Shown here piece by piece: positions 55,041 to 63,953 of a stretch of 64,000 bases of DNA. The notes under the pieces were generated by a model. The model was given only the letters and a program-made list of their open reading frames with translations, did not search any database and had not been told where the DNA came from. The translations under genes were made by a program, and so were the position numbers. The stretch is from Sphingomonadales bacterium (lineage in GTDB: Bacteria; Pseudomonadota; Alphaproteobacteria; Sphingomonadales; Sphingomonadaceae), in the NCBI GenBank assembly GCA_025362295.1, contig JANYGX010000007.1, positions 106,932-170,931 of the forward strand, written 5' to 3'. Each line of letters begins with the position of its first letter. The stretch's first letter is position 1.

Positions 55041-55949
55041 ATGACAGCACCACAACAACATACAGATTTTTTTATCAAGGCACGTGGCACGCTCGAACCA
55101 CAGGGGTCACTGGCCGATTTCATCTGGTTCCGCACGGGTGGTCCGGCTGATATATTGTTTCGTCCAGCGGATGTGGATGACTTGGCGAATTTCATGGCGC
55201 ACTGCCCGCATGAAACACCGGTGCTGGCTGTCGGCGTTGGCTCCAACCTGCTAGTGCGCGACGGGGGTGTGCGCGGGGTGGTGGTGCGGCTGCCCAAAAG
55301 TTTTTCGGATGTGCGTGTGGAAGGCACACACATTCATGCCGGTGCGGCCGCTATGGGCATCACTGTTGCCAGTGCAGCGCGCGATCATGGTGTCGCTGGT
55401 CTTGAGTTTTTACGCGGCATTCCAGGCACTGTTGGCGGTGCCGTGCACATGAACGCGGGGGCTTACGGTAGAGATATCGCAGCTATATTTGTGAGCTGCA
55501 CCGTTGTCACGCGCAGCGGCGAAATCAAAATACTAAGCACGCCGGACCTGGATTTCCATTACCGTCATTCAGCCTTACCGGCGGACTGGATTGTGGTCAG
55601 CGCTGAATTGAGGGGTAAACCCGGTGATACGGCAGCCATTACAGCTGAAATGGACAGGATCGCTGCGGAACGAGAAGCCAGTCAGCCACTGCGTTCGCGC
55701 ACCGGCGGCTCAACCTTTAAAAACCCTGAAGGCACAAAAGCTTGGCAACTGGTCGATGCCGCCGGTTGCCGTGGTTTGCAAATCGGCGGCGCGCAGGTTT
55801 CTGAAAAGCACACCAACTTTCTCATCAACACCGGCACGGCAACAGCTGCCGATATTGAAGCCCTTGGAGAGACAGTCCGCGCGCGGGTGTTTCAAACCGC
55901 TGGTGTCACCCTCGAATGGGAAATTCAACGCATCGGGGACATGTTGTGA
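55041..55949 (+). CDS. murB: UDP-N-acetylenolpyruvoylglucosamine reductase
   Basis: MurB is the FAD/NADPH enzyme that completes UDP-MurNAc, acting after MurA. The 302 residues show the short (type II-like) form with FAD contacts WFRTGGPADILF and GVGSNLLVRDGGVRG, GIPGTVGGAVHMNAGAYG, and the proton-donor serine in GGSTFKNPEG. It overlaps ddl by 4 nt. Confidence 0.96.
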   Translation: MTAPQQHTDFFIKARGTLEPQGSLADFIWFRTGGPADILFRPADVDDLANFMAHCPHETPVLAVGVGSNLLVRDGGVRGVVVRLPKSFSDVRVEGTHIHAGAAAMGITVASAARDHGVAGLEFLRGIPGTVGGAVHMNAGAYGRDIAAIFVSCTVVTRSGEIKILSTPDLDFHYRHSALPADWIVVSAELRGKPGDTAAITAEMDRIAAEREASQPLRSRTGGSTFKNPEGTKAWQLVDAAGCRGLQIGGAQVSEKHTNFLINTGTATAADIEALGETVRARVFQTAGVTLEWEIQRIGDML

Positions 55950-56890
55950 ATTTGCATGTCGTTGTTTTGATGGGGGGGTGGTCGGCTGAGCAGGATGTTT
56001 CGCGCAACTCAGCCATTGGTATCGTCAATGCCCTGCACACGCTTGGTCACCGTGTCACACCCATTGATATGCAGCGCGATGTCGCTGAACGGCTGGCCAA
56101 TGCCAAACCGGATGTGGTGTTCAACGCCTTGCACGGCACGCCGGGTGAAGATGGATCGGTTCAGGGGCTGCTTGAGCTGATGGATTTACCCTACACGCAT
56201 TCAGGGGTGACCGCTTCTGCAATTGCCATGAACAAGCAGCTTAGCAAAACCATCCTGACGCAAGCCGGCATCAGAATGCCGACAGGCAAGTTGGTCAAAT
56301 CTGAAACCGTTTTTGCTGGCGATCCATTGCCGCGCCCCTATGTGCTGAAACCCAACAACGAAGGGTCGAGCGTTGGGGTGGCAATAATCACGGCTGATAG
56401 CAACGTCGGCAACCCAATCCGCCGGGATGTGCCGGGGCCGTGGCACGACTATGAAACACTGCTGGCAGAGCCCTTTATTCCAGGCCGCGAGCTGACAGTG
56501 GCAGTGCTTGGAGATAAACCGCTGGCGGTCACCGAATTGCAAACCACCGTTGGTTTTTACGATTATAACGCCAAGTATACGGACGGTATAACCCAGCACA
56601 TTATTCCAGCAAAAATTCATCCTGATATCGAAACAGAAGCCAAGGCCATGGCGCTTGCGGCCCACCGCGCCCTTGGCTGTCGCGGCCTAACCCGATCGGA
56701 TTTTCGCTATGATGACACCAAAGGCGAGCCCGGCACGCTCTACTTGCTGGAAGTGAACACCCAACCGGGCATGACCGCTTTGTCGCTTGCGCCAGAACAG
56801 GCACATTTTTCCGGTATAAGCTACGAGACGCTTGTACAAACATTGCTTGATGATGCATTGCATACCCATAAACACAGGGAGGTTGCATAA
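55946..56890 (+). CDS. ddl: D-alanine--D-alanine ligase
   Basis: Ddl makes D-Ala-D-Ala, the MurF substrate. Start GTG 55946, in a GTGA overlap with the murB stop, gives 314 residues (VNLHVVVLMGGWSAEQDVS), close to DdlB of other Gram-negatives. The ATP-grasp motifs VLKPNNEGSSVGV and LEVNTQPGMT are intact. Its stop shares a base with the ftsQ ATG. Confidence 0.96.
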   Translation: MNLHVVVLMGGWSAEQDVSRNSAIGIVNALHTLGHRVTPIDMQRDVAERLANAKPDVVFNALHGTPGEDGSVQGLLELMDLPYTHSGVTASAIAMNKQLSKTILTQAGIRMPTGKLVKSETVFAGDPLPRPYVLKPNNEGSSVGVAIITADSNVGNPIRRDVPGPWHDYETLLAEPFIPGRELTVAVLGDKPLAVTELQTTVGFYDYNAKYTDGITQHIIPAKIHPDIETEAKAMALAAHRALGCRGLTRSDFRYDDTKGEPGTLYLLEVNTQPGMTALSLAPEQAHFSGISYETLVQTLLDDALHTHKHREVA

Positions 56891-57759
56891 TGGCGCCCCG
56901 TTCCTACACCCGTAAGGCCGTTCCTAAAAAACGCAGCACCCTGCCGATGGTTGTGCCGCAATCTGTCTCCATGCGGCACGTGCGGCCAGTGCTGAAAATT
57001 GGCAGTGCCGTTTTATCCGTGGTTGCGCTGGTAACACTAACGATTGTTTTTGATGTGCCACGCCGGATTGTCGAAACCACAGAAAGTATCTCGGCACAAG
57101 CTGGTTTTGAGGTCGATGATATCAACGTCGTCGGCGCACGTTATATGCCGAAAATCGAAATCAACAAGGCCGTGGCAACGGCGGGTGGTTCCATGCTGTT
57201 CACCGATGTGAAGGCCATTCAAGCGGAAGTGGAACGTATTCCGTGGGTCGCCAAAGCCACTGTCATGCGTAAGCTGCCACATACCATCGCTGTCGAGATC
57301 ACGGAGCGGGAACCTTTTGCACTGTGGCAGCACAACCAGAAACTCACGGTCATCGATAAAGCCGGTGTGCTGCTCACTTCAACCCAGCTTGAGCGCTTTG
57401 CCCATTTGCCAATGGTGGTGGGGGAGGGCGCGCCGCTGCATGTCGCTGATGTGTTCACCGATCTCGAACAGGTGCCAGCCCTCAAGGCCGATATTGATAC
57501 CGTCACCTGGATTGGCAGCCGACGCTGGGATGTTCGTTTCAAGTCGGGCGATGTCTTGATGCTACCGGAAGGTCGGCGCGAAACCCAGGCGGCGCTCGTT
57601 GCGTTTGCGCAACTCAACAGCGCCAACCATTTGCTGAAAAAGGGACTCGGCAGCTTTGACATGCGCATGGCTGATAAACTGTTTGTCAAAAAAAATGATC
57701 CATCGCACAGCACACACTATTTACCTGCCGCTGCGGTTGGTGCACAAACAGCCATATAA
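56890..57759 (+). CDS. ftsQ: Cell division protein FtsQ
   Basis: FtsQ links cytoplasmic and periplasmic division proteins. It has 289 residues: a basic cytoplasmic tail of about 35 residues, one membrane helix (AVLSVVALVTLTIVF), a POTRA domain (FEVDDINVVGARYMPKIEI to ITEREPFALW, about 70-145) and a beta domain. The TAATG junction overlaps ddl by one base. Confidence 0.94.
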   Translation: MAPRSYTRKAVPKKRSTLPMVVPQSVSMRHVRPVLKIGSAVLSVVALVTLTIVFDVPRRIVETTESISAQAGFEVDDINVVGARYMPKIEINKAVATAGGSMLFTDVKAIQAEVERIPWVAKATVMRKLPHTIAVEITEREPFALWQHNQKLTVIDKAGVLLTSTQLERFAHLPMVVGEGAPLHVADVFTDLEQVPALKADIDTVTWIGSRRWDVRFKSGDVLMLPEGRRETQAALVAFAQLNSANHLLKKGLGSFDMRMADKLFVKKNDPSHSTHYLPAAAVGAQTAI

Positions 57760-57781
57760 AAAAACGGGAACCGATAAAATC

Positions 57782-59029
57782 ATGGCCACACAAAAAGATC
57801 AGTATATTGCAGCACTCGATATCGGTACCTCGAAGGTTGCCACACTGATAGCCGCCATCAGGCCGGATGGCGGCAGCCATATCGTTGGTATTGGTCATCA
57901 GCTGTGTCTTGGTCTTGATGCCGGTATGGTGACCTGCATGGATAAAACCGAGCGTGCCATTCGGGCGTCGGTGAGCCAAGCCGAGCGCACCTTTGGTCAG
58001 GATATCGATCAGGTTTATGTATCGGTATCTTCCGCAGGTTTGCATTCTGAACCCATGGGGGTCGATGTGGAACTTGGCGGCCACCCGGTTGAACAGGCCG
58101 ACATTGACCGCGTGCTCGCCGAAGCGCGTGGCAGCATCGATGAGGGCGAGCGCATGGTGCTGCACGCCCAACCGGTTTGTTATTCGGTTGATGGCGCGCA
58201 CAGCATTGCCAACCCGCTGGACATGCAAGGCGAACGGCTCGGTGTTGAGGTGCATGTGGTGACCGCTGAAACCGGACCCGTGCGCAACCTCGATACCTGT
58301 GTGCGGCGTGCGCATCTTGGCATCAGCCAGTTTATCGCAAGCCCGCTGGCGCTTGGCTATGGCTGCCTGAGCGATGATCAGCGCGAGCTTGGCACAGCGG
58401 TTGTCGATATGGGTGCAGGGGTTACAAACATTGCCATTTTTGTGCGCGGTATGCTGGTTGGCTGTTCAACCATTGCCATGGGCGGCAGCGACATCACCAA
58501 CGATATCTGTCGCACCCTGATGACACCGCGTGTGCACGCGGAGCGCCTGAAGGTGTTGTTTGGCACCGCAATCAGCGCCCCCGCCGATAACGGCGACATG
58601 ATAGATGTGATGCCGATGTCGAACGCCGAGGGCACCATGCCTTACCGTATATCGAAATCCCAGCTGGCCTCGATTATTCGTGAGCGGTTGACCATGATTT
58701 TCGGTCATGTCGCTGAACGCCTGAACGAACTCGGTTTTCGCGGGCCCGGCGCACGGCAGATTGTGCTCACCGGCGGCGGCAGCCAGCTCCCATCGATTGA
58801 TCATTTCGCCAGTGGCTTGCTTGGAAAATCTGTGTTGATTGGCAGGCCTTTGGCTTTGCCGGGTTTGCCTGAAGCCGCCTCTGCGCCTGGCTTTACAGCC
58901 TTGGTTGGGATGCTCAACTATGCAATGAAAGCCCCGCAGGACGCGCGTTATTTCGATCACCGTATGGAGCAGGATTTGCCGCGCGGCCGTTTCAAGCGCT
59001 TAAAAAATTGGCTTATCGGCACGTGGTAG
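57782..59029 (+). CDS. ftsA: Cell division protein FtsA
   Basis: FtsA is the actin-like anchor of FtsZ. The 415 residues begin MATQKDQYIAALDIGTSKVATL (phosphate-1 motif region), include DMGAGVTNIAIFVRG and LTGGGSQLPSI, and end with an amphipathic membrane-targeting helix (RFKRLKNWLIG). ATG 57782 is chosen by the conserved N-terminus; longer upstream frames overlap ftsQ. It lies 22 nt after ftsQ. Confidence 0.96.
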   Translation: MATQKDQYIAALDIGTSKVATLIAAIRPDGGSHIVGIGHQLCLGLDAGMVTCMDKTERAIRASVSQAERTFGQDIDQVYVSVSSAGLHSEPMGVDVELGGHPVEQADIDRVLAEARGSIDEGERMVLHAQPVCYSVDGAHSIANPLDMQGERLGVEVHVVTAETGPVRNLDTCVRRAHLGISQFIASPLALGYGCLSDDQRELGTAVVDMGAGVTNIAIFVRGMLVGCSTIAMGGSDITNDICRTLMTPRVHAERLKVLFGTAISAPADNGDMIDVMPMSNAEGTMPYRISKSQLASIIRERLTMIFGHVAERLNELGFRGPGARQIVLTGGGSQLPSIDHFASGLLGKSVLIGRPLALPGLPEAASAPGFTALVGMLNYAMKAPQDARYFDHRMEQDLPRGRFKRLKNWLIGTW

Positions 59030-59064
59030 ACCACTACATCTGGTAAAAATATTTTCAAAAAATA

Positions 59065-59107
59065 CCAGTTATAACTGGACAAGCGATCAACAACGATTCA
59101 CTATAAT
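59065..59107 (+). promoter_or_regulatory. ftsZ promoter with palindromic operator and GANTC next to the -10
   Basis: The 101-bp ftsA-ftsZ gap holds a perfect 14-bp palindrome CCAGTTA-TAACTGG (59065-59078), a -35-like TGGACA (59076) overlapping it, GATTC (59095-59099, a GANTC site) and a consensus TATAAT (59102-59107). The -35 to -10 spacing of 20 is long, so an activator or a GcrA/CcrM-type system may be needed. GGAG sits 7 nt before the ftsZ ATG. Confidence 0.55.
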
Positions 59108-59130
59108 GCAAAAGCACATGGAGAAGCATA

Positions 59131-60717
59131 ATGTCACTGGATTTCACAAAGCCTGATCTGCAAGAACTGAAGCCCCGTATCACCGTTATCGGCGTCGGCG
59201 GTGCTGGCGGCAACGCTGTCAACAACATGATCACCACGGGCTTGATGGGCGTGGATTTTGTTGTCGCCAATACGGATGCGCAGGCGCTGACCGGATCGTC
59301 GGCGGAAAACCGGTTGCAGCTTGGCTTGCGCATTACCCAGGGCCTGGGTGCCGGATCGCGGCCTGAAATCGGTCGCGCAGCCGCTGAAGAAACGCTGGAA
59401 CAGATTGAAACGGCCCTGGAAGGCGCGCACATGTGTTTCATCACCGCTGGCATGGGCGGGGGCACGGGCACGGGTGCTGCACCCATAGTTGCCAAGGCGG
59501 CACGTGAACGCGGAATCCTCACCGTCGCCGTAGTTACCAAACCGTTTGATTTTGAGGGGCCGCGCCGCATGCGCCTGGCAGACGAAGGCATTGCCGAACT
59601 GCACAAACATGTCGATACGCTGATCATCATTCCAAACCAGAACCTGTTTCGCGTGGCCGATCGCAACACCACCTTCAAGGATGCGTTTGCGCTGGCCGAC
59701 AATGTGCTGCACTCCGGTGTGCGCTCGATCACCGATCTGATGGTGATGCCGGGCCTCATCAATCTCGATTTTGCCGATGTGCGCACAGTCATGTCGGAAA
59801 TGGGCAAAGCGATGATGGGTACAGGTGAGTCGGACGGCGAACACCGTGCGCTTGATGCAGCGGAACGCGCTATCAACAACCCACTGCTGGACGAGGTGAG
59901 CCTGCGCGGTGCCAAGGGCATCATCATCAACGTCACTGGTGGCTACGACCTCACTCTGTTCGAGGTCGATGAAGCCGCCAATCATATTCGTTCAATGGTG
60001 GATCCTGATGCCAACATCATTGTTGGTGCTGCGTTTAATGAACATCTGGAAGGCAAGATGCGCGTTTCAGTGGTGGCAACGGGTATTGAAGCGATTGCAA
60101 CGGCGCGTGCCCAGGCACCGGCGACGCAAAAACCAGCCAGCACGTTCGGCACGGTGGCCGGTGCGTTTCACAGCACTGATGCCGTGCGGCATATTCAACC
60201 TGAACATCACACCAGCCTTACCGCACCGGCTGTGGTTTTGCCAGAGGCACCCGCCCATCTCATGCATGCGCAAGATGATGCACTGAATTTAATAAACCCG
60301 TTGCAGGATGCGCCAACGCCTGCAGCGCAAGGTTTTGACATTGTGCAGCCGATGGCCAATCCGTTGTCGGCAACGACGCTGTCAACACCAGCGCAACACA
60401 GTATGGTCAACGACTCTGTGGTGGCATTTCCAGCGCCGCCAATTGCTGAACCGGCTGAACGGCCTTACGTGCCAATGCCCGAGGCACCCGCGATAGCCAA
60501 TCGCCCGACGCCACTACCGGAGCCTGTGCGCACTGCCTCCCTGTTTGAGCGCATGACCAGCGGTTTTCGTGCTGGCAATGGTGGCGCACCGGCTCAACCC
60601 GGCAGCCAGCATGGCACTGCTGAACTGGGTGGTGCGAACCGGAGTGAACGGCCCAACAGCCAAACCACAGAAGACCCTTTTGCCATTCCAACATTTTTGC
60701 GCCGTCAGAGCAATTAA
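59131..60717 (+). CDS. ftsZ: Cell division GTPase FtsZ
   Basis: FtsZ forms the tubulin-like division ring. The 528 residues contain the globular GTPase ([13 protein letters not shown], tubulin signature GGGTGTG at 109-115, synergy loop with NLDFADV), a long Pro/Ala-rich variable linker (about 330-510) and the conserved C-terminal peptide [14 protein letters not shown], which binds FtsA and other partners. The linker length is typical of this class. It is the last gene of the dcw cluster; no lpxC follows. Confidence 0.97.
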   Translation: MSLDFTKPDLQELKPRITVIGVGGAGGNAVNNMITTGLMGVDFVVANTDAQALTGSSAENRLQLGLRITQGLGAGSRPEIGRAAAEETLEQIETALEGAHMCFITAGMGGGTGTGAAPIVAKAARERGILTVAVVTKPFDFEGPRRMRLADEGIAELHKHVDTLIIIPNQNLFRVADRNTTFKDAFALADNVLHSGVRSITDLMVMPGLINLDFADVRTVMSEMGKAMMGTGESDGEHRALDAAERAINNPLLDEVSLRGAKGIIINVTGGYDLTLFEVDEAANHIRSMVDPDANIIVGAAFNEHLEGKMRVSVVATGIEAIATARAQAPATQKPASTFGTVAGAFHSTDAVRHIQPEHHTSLTAPAVVLPEAPAHLMHAQDDALNLINPLQDAPTPAAQGFDIVQPMANPLSATTLSTPAQHSMVNDSVVAFPAPPIAEPAERPYVPMPEAPAIANRPTPLPEPVRTASLFERMTSGFRAGNGGAPAQPGSQHGTAELGGANRSERPNSQTTEDPFAIPTFLRRQSN

Positions 60718-60759
60718 AGTCATACGCATACCGTAAGGTCTGCGGTAAGCGCCCTATTC

Positions 60760-60841
60760 GTCATTCCAGCGTAGGCTGGGATCCAGCTTCTTGTCGTCTG
60801 CGGTAGGGAAAAAGCCGGTTTCGAGCTATCGCTGGAATGAC
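60760..60841. repeat. Composite palindromic intergenic repeat, copy 2
   Basis: Perfect 12-bp outer inverted arms GTCATTCCAGCG (60760-60771) and CGCTGGAATGAC (60830-60841) enclose an inner hairpin CCAGC-GTAG-GCTGG (60766-60779). The whole 82-bp element fills the gap between the convergent ftsZ and GST genes and may also stop transcription from both sides. The left half matches the 27362 element in reverse complement. Confidence 0.75.
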
Positions 60842-60890
60842 AGTCAAAGTCGTTATTATGGGTTAATAAATAAAGCTACGAGTATATAAC

Positions 60891-61550
60891 TCATGCCAGC
60901 AGCGTGCGTGCACGCTCAACGAATTTCTTTTCGTCTATCACGGTATCGCGTGGCACCGGCACATCACGGCCACGCTTGACCGCATCACGTTCGCCCACCA
61001 GCTTAAGCCAGCGGCCAAGATGATCAAGCCCGTCAATATTCAACCCCGACCATGCATAGCTGTGCACCCACGACCAGTTGGCGATATCGGCAATTGAATA
61101 GTCCCCAGCCAGATATTCGTGATGGGCAAGGTGGCTGTCGAGCACGCCAAACAGCCGCAGCGCCTCACGCTGGTAGCGGTCAATCACCGGCTGAATTTTC
61201 TCGGGGAAATACCTGAAAAACACATTGGCCTGGCCCATCATCGGGCCAACGCCGCCCATCTGAAACATCAGCCATTGCACGACTGTGCTACGACCCTTGG
61301 CATCTGTCGGCATAAGCTTGCCAGTTTTGTCCGCCAGATACATCATAATGGCACCGGATTCAAAAACCGCAAAATCATCATCCATGATAGCCGGAATGCG
61401 GCCATTCGGGTTGATCTTCAAAAACCACGGCTCTTTTTGCTCTTGCACACTCATATCGAGTGTGTGGAGCGTGTAGGGCAGTGCCAGCTCTTCCAAAGTG
61501 ATGGAGGCTTTCCAGCCGTTGGGTGTGGCAGCGGTGTAGAGAGTAATCAT
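60891..61550 (-). CDS. Glutathione S-transferase family protein (Nu-class-like)
   Basis: This 219-residue cytosolic GST has a thioredoxin-fold N-domain ([42 protein letters not shown]) and an all-helical C-domain. The TPNGxK segment and lack of an N-terminal Tyr/Ser/Cys catalyst resemble YghU/YfcG (Nu-class) proteins, which act as glutathione- or disulfide-bond reductases. Its ATG overlaps the stop of the alcohol dehydrogenase gene by one base, so the two are coupled. Confidence 0.9.
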   Translation of the reverse strand: MITLYTAATPNGWKASITLEELALPYTLHTLDMSVQEQKEPWFLKINPNGRIPAIMDDDFAVFESGAIMMYLADKTGKLMPTDAKGRSTVVQWLMFQMGGVGPMMGQANVFFRYFPEKIQPVIDRYQREALRLFGVLDSHLAHHEYLAGDYSIADIANWSWVHSYAWSGLNIDGLDHLGRWLKLVGERDAVKRGRDVPVPRDTVIDEKKFVERARTLLA

Positions 61551-63685
61551 TATTGGCTTCCTTTGTTCGCCAAGGCAGCGGAAATGTTTTCAAGTTTTCT
61601 ATCTTCATTGGCGCGGCTGATCAGAAAATGACGCATGCTTTCCACTTGGGCTGGGGTATAATCTTTAGCAAACGACACCATACCCTGCGATTTCAATATC
61701 CCACCAATCACAATGTTCTTGAACATTTTTGCCGAATTGAGCGTGCCACTGTGGCGCAAGTCTGGCATCAGTCCGCCGGAGATGGCCGCATCGCCGTGGC
61801 AATTGGCACAGTTTGGTGCAAACAGTTTTTTGCCTTCGCTGATCTGGGCCAGCGTGCCGGTTACTGGCGGTGGGTCGAGTGGCAACTTGATCATGGGCGG
61901 TGCTGGCGGCAGTGTCACTGTGCCGCCAAGCTTGAAAACCAGCAACCGGCTGATGTTGCGGGTAACACCCGATTTAGCCGCCAGAATGCCGGTTGCCACA
62001 TCCCACACACCGCCCCAGCCTGCCAGCACGGCCACATATTGCTCGCCGTCCACACGGTATGTCATGGGGGCTGCAATCACACCCGTTTGAACCGGGTACG
62101 ACCAAAGCTCTTTCCCAGTATCCGCTGTATAAGCCTTGAAGGCCGATCCGGCTGTGCCCTGAAAAACCAAATTGCCAGCCGTTGAAAGCAGGCCGCCATT
62201 CCATGGACCAATGTAGGGTACCTTCCAGGCCGCTTTTTGCTCAACCGGATTCCACGCCAGCAACACACCAGTGGTTGCTGCCAGAGCGCCAGCACGGATT
62301 GTTTCATCCGCCGGCATGGAGACAGCCGCGTTGTCGAGGCCTGTGTTAAAACCATCGTGCAGTGGTTTCCAATCTTTGCCAGCTGCAGCATAGGGAAAAC
62401 CAGCTTCGTTAACCGGAATATAAACCAGTCCGGTTTTCGGGCTGTAGGACATGGGTTGCCAGTTATGGGCGCCAACGGCTCCCGGCATGGAAACGAACGG
62501 CTTGCCGGTTTTATCGTAGAAAGCCGCAGGCACGATATCTGGTTTGCCGGTAACGGGATCAAGGCCAGTTGCCCAATTGATGGCTGTATAGGCTTTGCCG
62601 GAGAGAAATTTGCCGGATGCAGCATCGAGAATATAGAAAAAACCGTTCTTCGGCGCGTGCATGATCACGCGGCGATCTTTGCCAGCCAGATTGAGGTTGG
62701 CCAGAATAATCTGTTGGTTGGAATCAAAATCCCAGCGGTCTTTCGGGGTTTCCTGAAAGTGCCAAACATATTTGCCGGTGTCGGCGTTCACGGCAACAAT
62801 GGATGATGTGTAGAGCGTATCGCCTTCCACTGAGGCGCGGATGGACCCGTTCCACGGCGAGGCGTTGCCCGTACCAAAAAACACCAGATTGAGTTTTGGA
62901 TCGTAGGATATGGCATCCCACACTGTGCCGCCGCCGCCGTAGGTCCACCATTTGCCGCCCCAGGTTTTGGCAGCACGCGCCAGTGCGGGTTGCTCAAATG
63001 GTTTGGCGGGGTTGCCGGGCACAGTGTAAAACCGCCAGGTCAGTTTGCCGGTTTCGGCGTTATACGCGCTGATAAAACCGCGTGTGAAATATTCCGCACC
63101 GCCATTACCGATGATAACCTGACCCTTCACAATGCGCGGCGCACCCGTGATGGTATGCTTGGATTTTGGATCAAAAGTTTGCGTTGTCCATAAAGGCTTG
63201 CCATTGGCCGCATCAAGCGCCACCAAGCGACCATCAAGCGTACCAATGTAAATCTTGCCATGCCACACGGCAACGCCGCGATTGGCGGCATCGCAGCAAG
63301 CTTTCACCAGGGTCTCACGCTGCACTTCAGGGTCGTAAGACCACAGCGCTGCGCCGGTTTTGGCATTATACGCTTTCACCATACTCCAAGCTGTCGATAC
63401 ATACAGCGTGCCGTCAACCACGATCGATGTGGCCTCCTGCCCGCGTGCGGTTTCTAAATCAGCATACCAGGCAAGGCCCAATTTTCCAACGTTCGCCGTG
63501 TTGACCGCGTCCAGTGGGCTAAAGCGTTGCTCGTCCTGGGTGCGACCATAGCTTAGCCAGTTGTTGCTATCCGTATCGGCCGCTGCCAGACGCTTGTCAT
63601 CAACGGCGGCAGGTGCCACCGTCATTCTTGGTTGAGATGCGGTAAGGCCCAGTAACAAGAGTGATGCGATCAATTTTGTATACAT
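61550..63685 (-). CDS. Quinohemoprotein (PQQ + cytochrome c) alcohol dehydrogenase
   Basis: This 711-residue periplasmic enzyme has a signal peptide, an eight-bladed PQQ propeller and a C-terminal cytochrome c domain with CANCH at 626-630. The PQQ-contacting vicinal disulfide is C130-C131, metal ligands are E198 and N274, and the catalytic Asp is D319 in [10 protein letters not shown] second Asp, D321, stands two residues on, the position that marks lanthanide-using quinoproteins. The heme domain would pass electrons to the quinone or cytochrome pool. GGGGAG precedes the ATG. Confidence 0.92.
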   Translation of the reverse strand: MYTKLIASLLLLGLTASQPRMTVAPAAVDDKRLAAADTDSNNWLSYGRTQDEQRFSPLDAVNTANVGKLGLAWYADLETARGQEATSIVVDGTLYVSTAWSMVKAYNAKTGAALWSYDPEVQRETLVKACCDAANRGVAVWHGKIYIGTLDGRLVALDAANGKPLWTTQTFDPKSKHTITGAPRIVKGQVIIGNGGAEYFTRGFISAYNAETGKLTWRFYTVPGNPAKPFEQPALARAAKTWGGKWWTYGGGGTVWDAISYDPKLNLVFFGTGNASPWNGSIRASVEGDTLYTSSIVAVNADTGKYVWHFQETPKDRWDFDSNQQIILANLNLAGKDRRVIMHAPKNGFFYILDAASGKFLSGKAYTAINWATGLDPVTGKPDIVPAAFYDKTGKPFVSMPGAVGAHNWQPMSYSPKTGLVYIPVNEAGFPYAAAGKDWKPLHDGFNTGLDNAAVSMPADETIRAGALAATTGVLLAWNPVEQKAAWKVPYIGPWNGGLLSTAGNLVFQGTAGSAFKAYTADTGKELWSYPVQTGVIAAPMTYRVDGEQYVAVLAGWGGVWDVATGILAAKSGVTRNISRLLVFKLGGTVTLPPAPPMIKLPLDPPPVTGTLAQISEGKKLFAPNCANCHGDAAISGGLMPDLRHSGTLNSAKMFKNIVIGGILKSQGMVSFAKDYTPAQVESMRHFLISRANEDRKLENISAALANKGSQ

Positions 63686-63951
63686 ACTTTTTCTCCCCAG
63701 AATGCCATTTGGTTAGCATAAATCAACCTAGAGCGAAACTCTTTCTAGCCAAATTCTAGGCTCTCGCAACACCGTCACACCCAACGTGCTGCGGCACCCA
63801 AGGTCCTTATTCTCATCCCAGCGAAGGCCTACAGGTGTGACGGTGTGGGTAGCAATAGGAGAAGGCAAATGCACTGCCTTTCCGCGCCATATGCGCTATT
63901 TGCCTACAAAGTAACGTACCACCCTTGACAATATATAGGCTTTACCCTATA
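63686..63951. other. Intergenic region upstream of the alcohol dehydrogenase gene
   Basis: No gene is evident. The part next to the dehydrogenase has CTAGA/TCTAG inverted repeats near 63731-63751 (possible regulatory site). CATCCCAGCGAAGGCCT (63814) is a partial copy of the intergenic repeat. AAGGCA / TGCCTT (63862-63880) forms a small hairpin around an ATG with GGAG before it, opening only a 19-codon frame. A plus-strand promoter-like pair begins at 63925. Confidence 0.5.
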
Positions 63952-63953
63952 TC
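63925..63953 (+). promoter_or_regulatory. Promoter-like pair with an inverted repeat across the -10
   Basis: TTGACA (63925-63930) and TATATC (63948-63953) are 17 nt apart. ATATAGG-CTTTAC-CCTATAT (63933-63952) overlaps the spacer and -10, as an operator would. It points out of the window, over what may be the end of a minus-strand gene, so its reality is uncertain. Confidence 0.35.

Noticed and set aside
59134..59985. Long minus-strand frames (over 280 codons) opposite ftsZ, and similar antisense frames opposite regB, mutS and lhr
   Set aside because: They lie wholly inside well-recognised genes, have low-complexity His/Arg/Ala-rich translations and no ribosome sites; they arise from codon bias on the coding strand.
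63869..63928. 19-codon ORF with GGAG ribosome site inside a small hairpin
   Set aside because: It is too short to support, with no operon context; GGAG plus ATG occurs easily by chance. It is kept only as a note in the intergenic entry.
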